NCBI GenBank assembly: GCA_038496445.1
Contig: JALMLS010000571.1
Span: 83,191-147,190, forward strand
DNA from: Trichosphaerium sp. ATCC 40318
Lineage: Eukaryota; Discosea; Flabellinia; Trichosidae
Length of the DNA stretch: 64,000 bases
Reading direction: 5' to 3'
The notes below the pieces were generated by a model that was given only the letters and a program-made list of their open reading frames with translations, was not told where the DNA came from and searched no databases. Below, in pieces: positions 58,389 to 64,000 of this stretch. A program made the translations under genes and the position numbers. Each line of letters opens with the position of its first letter. Positions within the stretch are counted from its first letter, which is position 1.

Positions 58389-59650
58389 ATGGATCCAACC
58401 CTGGTACAATTTCCTTTGTTGCTATACGACCCTGAGGTACGCGTCAATACGTGTGGTCGCAACGAGCACGTGCTCGAGGAGCATGGGGTTTTTTTTTTTT
58501 TCAAGTTTGTACAAATGCGAAATTATTTTGCCTCGTAGCTCACGTTGGCGCTGTAGGACATACCAATGTTGAGTGTAAGGCAGTTGATTGCTGAAGAAAC
58601 GCGTTTGCAAAAAACACGGCAGCAATTAATCTCCCTCCTCGACTACATCACAGATAAGCAAAGAGAGATTGCGAGCGCAATAAAGGTCCGACAATTAGCG
58701 GAGGAGAAGGAGCAGATGGAAGTACTTGAGCGCAATAAGGTAAACTTTTCGTTGTTGGCTTTTTTGTTAAGATAATGATGAATTTGCTCCCTTTCCTTAC
58801 GAATGCATAGCTTTTACAACAACGAGATGAAGCACTACGAAAGTAAGATTTTGCATCACGTGCTCAAAAATAATGATTTTTTTTTTTTCAGACGGCTAAA
58901 TGACTTTGAACTACAACGGGAGCAGGAAGCGGAGGCTTGGCAACAGATGAAGCGCATCGACAAGTTTCGGGACAAAAAGAACAAGAAAGAACAAGGGGAA
59001 CTGCGCAAGTATGCTAGAATACAACCAACTGCCCTTGCAGCTTTTTTTTTTCGTTTTTCTGCGTTAGGAAACGAAAAGTAGTTTATTAATGCACATCTAT
59101 CTTTAAAGGGTAGAAGAGGATTTGCTTCAGTTTGCTGCTGAGCAGGATGCGCTGCTAAGAAACTCCCAGCCAGTTATTGAACAATCAGAGACGTCGGAGA
59201 CATCGGAGGAAGTGAGTCAGGAGGTTATATCAAGAAATATCTTTAAGGGCAAGAACAAACGACGTGATGGCGACCACCTCCTCATGAAAGAAAAAAGAAG
59301 GAAGAGAGCAGAAGCAAAAAGGTACACGTTGAAGGATGAGATAAAGTCCCTAACCTTAACCGCTATAGGCACTCTCGCGCACCAACAACTAAAACAAACT
59401 CAAAACTGAAAGAACAGCCTGCCATAAGTGGTATAAAAAAGGTAGCGTCTGAATTTCGTATGTGTGCGCTCTCTCCCTCCTCATACCTACTTAGAACGGC
59501 AGGATACGATCACATCGCAAAGTACGTTCCATGGTGGCTAGTCCATGGGAACCAGATAGCCACGATGACGGTGGAGCCACAAGAGATGTACGGCATAATT
59601 TTGTTAAGTTTCGTTTTGTATTATTATTCAACGCGTAGCACTTACAATGA
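58389..59650 (+). CDS. Coiled-coil, lysine/arginine-rich protein, function unknown
   Basis: The first exon (MDPTLVQFPLLLYDPE) joins DIPMLSVRQLIAEETRLQKT, then RQQLISLLDYITDKQREIAS and RQLAEEKEQMEVLERNK. Further exons give RRLNDFELQREQEAEAWQQM, KRIDKFRDKKNKKEQGELRK, VEEDLLQFAAEQDALLRN, a Ser/Glu patch and the basic KRRDGDHLLMKEKRRKRAEA. The last exons (NGRIRSHRKVRSMVASPWEP, DSHDDGGATRD) end at 59650. The protein is almost entirely charged helix, with several nuclear-signal-like clusters, as seen in spliceosome or chromatin-associated scaffolds. No family was recognised. Exon edges in the last 300 bases are tentative. Confidence 0.5.
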
Positions 59651-59916
59651 TACAAGAGAAGCAATTCAGATGCAGTATTTGCAAATGGGTGGCATGCCAG
59701 CGAGAATGATTCCAATGGCAAGATCGAGTAAACCCAAGAAAAAAAAAGAAAGAATATCATGCATGTCCTCCGCCATTTAGCCGTAAGACACACCTAGCTG
59801 TACAACCGTGCACGTGACTGGTACCGGGAAGTGATTGTAAAATACAAAGAGGTCACGCTTTGTTGTTATAAGTTAAAAAAGTTTCGTTGTTGTTTTTATA
59901 GCGAACGGTGCTACGA

Positions 59917-62206
59917 TCAATTCTCATCTTCATCCTGTGCACGTTTCACGTCAATGCAGTGCGTTGCATTGCACAACAAACCTCTTAGATTCCAAATGAC
60001 ATTACAGTCCGTTGGTTGACTGTTGTAGCTCGAGTCTACAGCCCTCACACAGATCTTAAAGTCCTGTTGGTCCAGTGGTATTGGAATGTCTGCCTCCCTA
60101 TTACACCTCTCAGAACAAATGCTACTTACTTGACAATAAATGGGGTAACGTACCACAATGACCAAGCCCACGTTTTACCTCGTGGTTGTGGCACCTTCTT
60201 TAGATCGGCATTCTCCCAATCAGCGCCTTGTACACCTACATCTACGCGTACAATCTCGCGACCTCCTCCACTGTACGAGTAGCCCTTAACGGTCAAGTAT
60301 TCATCATCCTTGTCGATCACAAAGTTTGTAGGCGGCTCTGTGATGGCAGATTGTACAGGTAGCTCTTGAATTGACGGTCCAGGTGGCGCCTCTGCGCTTG
60401 TATCCCAGTCAATGCGTGGTGCGTACAACTTGTAGTCCTTTTGCTGCCAAAAGCTGTCGCTCTCCTCATCGCTGACAGTGACATGAGATAACTGCACAAC
60501 ACGGATTATTAGTTAACTAACTCACACACTTTCTAGAAAAAAAAAAAAACCGCAGCAACCGTACCCATTTAACGTTGCGGCACCCAACATGTCCTGGCAC
60601 AACCACACGTAACGGGAAACCATGATCTAATGGTAGCTGTTCGCCATTCATCTCTAGCGCCACAATAACGTCTCCATCATCGCTTAGGGCTTTGCTAAAG
60701 GAAGGTACATGTGTCAACTCGATGCTTGCACAGTACGACAACAAGTACAAAATAAGAATGCCTTACTTGATCGGAATAGATGCACCGTATGGAATATTTT
60801 CAGGGTCCGTGTCTAACCCTTTGAATTGAACGTGTTGCCTGCTTCGTGTTGCATTTGATATACCTGCCAAGTAACCCGCATTAATGTGTGTGGCTGGGTC
60901 ATCATGCACCCACTAGGTAGTAGTAGGCACAGACGTACCAACGTATTTCAGGATATCTGCTAGCCGCACGCCTCTCCATGTTGCCGTAGAAATTGCACCA
61001 ATATCCCACTGGGTGCCTAACAGTCTTGTCATTAGTTTGAAGCGAGCACATATGTGTTAGCTGGTTTGGTTGGTGATTACCTCGTGTTTCTTTTGCGCCT
61101 GACAAGTCTTTTCTGCGGTTGCCAGCGCACTGTACTGTGGAAGTGACTTCCACCAGTGGAAATTTATCACGCAGTTCCTCTAATGTAAAGGTAGCGGTCT
61201 TGATGTCATCTCCTGACACTTGCAGTTTGAAATTTTGAATGTCTACAACCGGCACAGGAAGGTGGTTTCGCACAAAGAATAGGTCATTTGGCGTAATAAG
61301 GTTGTCTGCTAGAAGTGCTCGGGGCGTTTCTGCATTAAATGGCTTTGGTGTGTGCACCTTTTGCAGTGAGTGAGTATACCAATGGGATATTGCAGCTTTT
61401 TAGTCATTTTGCGGCCGTATGAGTTTGTCCACGTGCGAAAAAAGCCGCAACATATTTCAAAATATAGGCGTACCCTGAGTGCGGGGTGGCGGCTTGGATC
61501 GTTTGCGTATGGGTCATTTACATCGGTTACGGTATCGGTTGGCGCCTCGGCGAGTGTACCAATACGAAGGGTTGAAAGCAACTCCAGCGTGTCTGCAGTG
61601 TTGTGTGCTGCATACATGCGCCAAAAGGGCTCGATAGATGCTCCTACAACGAGTCACGAATAATTTTTTTGGGTATTGGTCAATGAATCATTGTGGTAGC
61701 GTGTGTCATGTCAAATTTACCTGCTGCCAATAATATCTTACTGCCTCCTGGATGCATTTCAATAAATTCTGTCACGTCGTACACGCCTTGCTTGTACGTT
61801 ACCCAAATGCCTGTATCTGGTGATGTGTGAGCTGCGACATGAGCAAGCGTGTAAATTGGGTAGTCTTCTTTTTCTGAATTATCGTTTTCGCTTTTAACGC
61901 TGTTTGTGGTATCTGTGTCTGCGCTATCTTCGGCTGCTGAATCCAAGAAACCTGTTGTCAACCACATTGCCAGCGACGAAAGTACGATCGCTCCAGCGCC
62001 AATGGCGTATGATGAGACCACTTCTGCGCAAATAAGTTGAAGTTACATTTGATTTTTTTTAGCGACGTACTACGAGGCTCCCGGTGTAATGAATGTACAT
62101 TTCGCCTGTAAGTGGTGCGAGTATGTGATGATTGCTGTTTGTAACGTGAATCCCTTCTTGCATGTAATTGGCGTGCAGTACTCTTGTTAAGCACTTGTCG
62201 TAGCAT
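59917..62206 (-). CDS. SUOX: Sulfite oxidase (heme and molybdopterin)
   Basis: Start at 62206 gives a mitochondrial-type presequence ([20 protein letters not shown]), then a membrane segment ([20 protein letters not shown]). The cytochrome b5 domain has [36 protein letters not shown] with one heme His, and [20 protein letters not shown] with the other. The molybdenum domain has [34 protein letters not shown] with the cofactor Cys, [48 protein letters not shown] and [15 protein letters not shown]. The dimerisation domain has [20 protein letters not shown] and [11 protein letters not shown]. It oxidises sulfite to sulfate in the intermembrane space and passes electrons to cytochrome c. The heme domain makes it the animal type, unlike plant enzymes. 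Confidence 0.93.
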
Positions 62207-62428
62207 TGTGTCTCCGGGTGTAAGTACAAATTTAGCATTTGAGCAGAATTCGCCAACCAAAATCCAAATTGACCAATCAAGTCTAAAGTTTTCTTTGTTT
62301 GTGTGCTAAAAACATGAAATGTAGAAGTATACACTTGTTTATCATACTTTCATTAACTGTCAAAGGAGTAAATGAAAAATAAATGATGAACATGTAAATT
62401 TGGACTGTTTATTTCCATCAATATCTCA

Positions 62429-62453
62429 TTTTTTTTTTTTTTTTTTTTTTTTT
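62429..62453 (-). repeat. Poly(A) tail of the LINE insertion
   Basis: A run of 25 T on the plus strand, equal to a poly(A) tail on the element's coding strand. It is preceded on that strand by an AATAAA signal and a short AC-rich spacer. This marks the element's 3' end and its insertion by target-primed reverse transcription. Confidence 0.9.
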
Positions 62454-62636
62454 CAAAAAAAGGTGGGTTTATTGTGCTGTGGACGACAATAACCACACAT
62501 GCAATTGGGTTACATTAGGTTTTTACAAATCAAAATATGGATCTTCATCCCATTTATCTGAACTTTCATATTTGAGTAATAGTTGTGTTTTTTCCTTTTA
62601 TTCCTAATAATGGGGGTTAAGTGGTTAGTAATTGAA

Positions 62637-64000
62637 TTAATATAAGTGTTTTAGAAGGTGTGGTTGGTAAGGAAGGAGGTTTAGGTGGAGGAGGTAAGCC
62701 TGCACCCCAATCTTTCCAGGTATCAGTGATATCTGCCAACCGAAATTACCAACATAAGTGAATTTTTCTTCATCTGGAGGATTTTCACACTGTGAGTTGT
62801 CAATGTTGAGTGCAACAAGAATATTTTGTTGATGCCAGAAGAGGACTTTGTGAACGACTGGAGTTACTTCATCATGGAGAAGAGAGTTGCAACACTTCCA
62901 AATGCAATGCATAATGAAGCTGATGTGAATGGCTTTTTTTTTGTTAATGGTTAGCTTAAAAGTGTTAAAAGACCAGGAGAATAAGAAGGATGAAATGTGT
63001 TTGATGAGCATACTACCTATAGCATTAGCATATTTCCATTCAAAAAATAGACAATGACAGTGTAGTGGATACATGACATCAATGTTTGACAAAAAGGAGC
63101 TTTAGCAGATATCTCCAAAGAATATCTCTAGGTTTGTTGACTCTTCTAAGCTTACTGACAGACTTGAGCATAAGATGAACTTTCCAGCCTAAATCTATCA
63201 TTGCTTGGAGAGTAGGTGGCCAGTGAACCTGGTTGGGAGTAGGGGTATTATGTTTGACAATGTCAGAGACTTTGACATAGGTTTGATTAGGAGGAATTTT
63301 TACACCACAACCTAATTTGAGCCATTGGTCATGGCAATAATTTCCTATTTCAGAAAGACTAGATTCCCAGAGATCAAAATACAGTGTGATTGTGTTGAGG
63401 TGCCTAAACCAAAGAGAAGCTTTAAAATTGTCAGCTATGGTGGAGATATCAGGGATAGACAGCTCACCCAAGTGGAAAGGGAGAGCAGTCCTAGAACCTA
63501 AGGAAGAACGATAAGTGTGGTTGTTATTGTAGACTTTGGAAACATTGTTAGCACTGTCATAATATCCATAAAACATGAACCAGTTGACAATGTTACGCCA
63601 TAGCTTATCGATACACAAAGGTATTTGCAGAGGTTTAGCAAAATATAAGATACGTGATTGGGCATATGTCCTGAGTATTGAGTGCTTGGCCTTGAGAGTC
63701 CTAGCATAGGGTTTCCATAAGTTCAGAGACTTGATGATACCGTCAATTGCCTTATGAAAGTTGAAGGTGAGAGAGTTACCTGGTGACAGATCAAAGCCTA
63801 AGTATTTAGTAATAGAAGCAGGGGAAAGTACTTGTTTTATATCTTTGACAACGTTAATTTGAAAGCACTTGGCTTTGTTCAAGAATAATCCAGATGCTTT
63901 AGAGTAATTGTTAATCATATCTAGGCAGAGTGTAATATCAGAGGTGGATGAGGAGTTAGTAATGCGTTTTGTCAGCAAAGAAGATTTGTTTGAGGAGAAG
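62637..64000 (-). pseudogene. LINE reverse transcriptase, C-terminal part, frame-disrupted
   Basis: Two overlapping open frames carry one protein. The upstream frame (63079 to about 63978) begins just after a broken active-site region: the FAD tripeptide of the RT box is read in another frame at about 63972-63980, and the following RITNSSSTSDITLCLD is shifted. The downstream frame (62637-63092) carries the His/Cys-rich C-terminal block and ends at 62637. At least two frameshifts separate these parts, so the element cannot make active enzyme. The 5' portion lies outside the window. Homology is judged from motif order only. Confidence 0.75.

Larger units (their letters stand above)
62429..64000 (-). 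mobile_element. 3' end of a non-LTR (LINE) retrotransposon, Tx1/L1-like, with poly(A) tail
   Basis: Read on the minus strand, a reverse-transcriptase C-terminal region is followed by a short 3' UTR with AATAAA (about 62472-62477) and a run of 25 A residues (62429-62453). The protein part shows the region just after the RT active site (MINNYSKASGLFLNKAK), thumb-like segments (KYLGFDLSPGN), LWRNIVNWFMFYGYYDSA and a C-terminal block with CHCLFFEWKYANA. This order is typical of L1/Tx1-type elements. The element continues past the window's end. The DNA just past the tail (TGAGATATTGATGG on the minus strand) would be the start of any target-site duplication. Confidence 0.85.

Noticed and set aside
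59460-59780. 106-codon plus-strand open frame at the end of the coiled-coil gene
   Set aside because: It crosses a likely intron; the alternative frame (NGRIRSHRKVRSM) splices in phase from the previous exon and ends at 59650.
1-64000. tRNA, rRNA genes, CRISPR arrays, prokaryotic operons or a viral region
   Set aside because: None was seen. The spliceosomal introns and gene content are plainly eukaryotic nuclear.

Overview
This 64 kb window is gene-dense nuclear DNA from a eukaryote, probably unicellular. It uses the standard genetic code, looks AT-rich, and carries about 33 recognisable protein genes on both strands with gaps of tens to a few hundred bases. Almost every gene is cut by very short introns, mostly about 25-65 nt. 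Many donors read GTACGT, GTGCGT or GTACGC rather than GTAAGT, and two conserved introns are best explained by GCACGT (GC-AG) donors. AP-4 mu, a Rab32-like GTPase, Rap-GAP, animal-type sulfite oxidase, an E3BP-like pyruvate dehydrogenase subunit and NIPSNAP argue against a yeast-like fungus and fit a protist or an early-diverging opisthokont or amoebozoan lineage. The species cannot be named from the sequence. All gene models below were spliced by eye, so exon edges and some starts are approximate.

Layout. 1-16.9 kb: start of an unknown gene; a large unknown gene; isoaspartyl peptidase/asparaginase; a membrane-anchored nicotinamidase-fold pseudoenzyme; a multi-pass protein with a TTEAP-rich stalk; a RhoGAP-domain protein with a degenerate GAP site; tRNA dihydrouridine synthase DUS4. 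17-30.3 kb: VPS45; a tandem-repeat protein ending in a PD-(D/E)XK-like nuclease domain; a lipoyl-less E3BP/E2-like protein; a FERM/PH-like protein; PNKP; eIF2B beta; SF3b p14. 30.5-46.4 kb: EMC1, ribosomal protein eL27, SSU72, NIPSNAP, phosducin-like protein, an EF-hand protein, Rap-GAP, a glycine-rich RRM protein and RPAC1. 46.5-62.2 kb: a RING/coiled-coil/degenerate-kinase fusion, an unknown gene, Rab32-like GTPase, a TM/ZZ/EF-hand protein, an acidic protein, AP-4 mu, a coiled-coil basic protein and sulfite oxidase. 62.4-64 kb: the 3' end of a dead LINE retrotransposon with poly(A) tail.

Most genes are housekeeping (translation, RNA processing, DNA repair, ER membrane insertion, vesicle traffic, mitochondrial metabolism), and neighbours show no pathway clustering. 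The most unusual content is a set of proteins that keep a known fold but lose its catalytic residues (nicotinamidase-like, E2-like, RhoGAP, kinase, and a Rab with an altered switch II), the repeat-nuclease gene, and the splice-donor preference.
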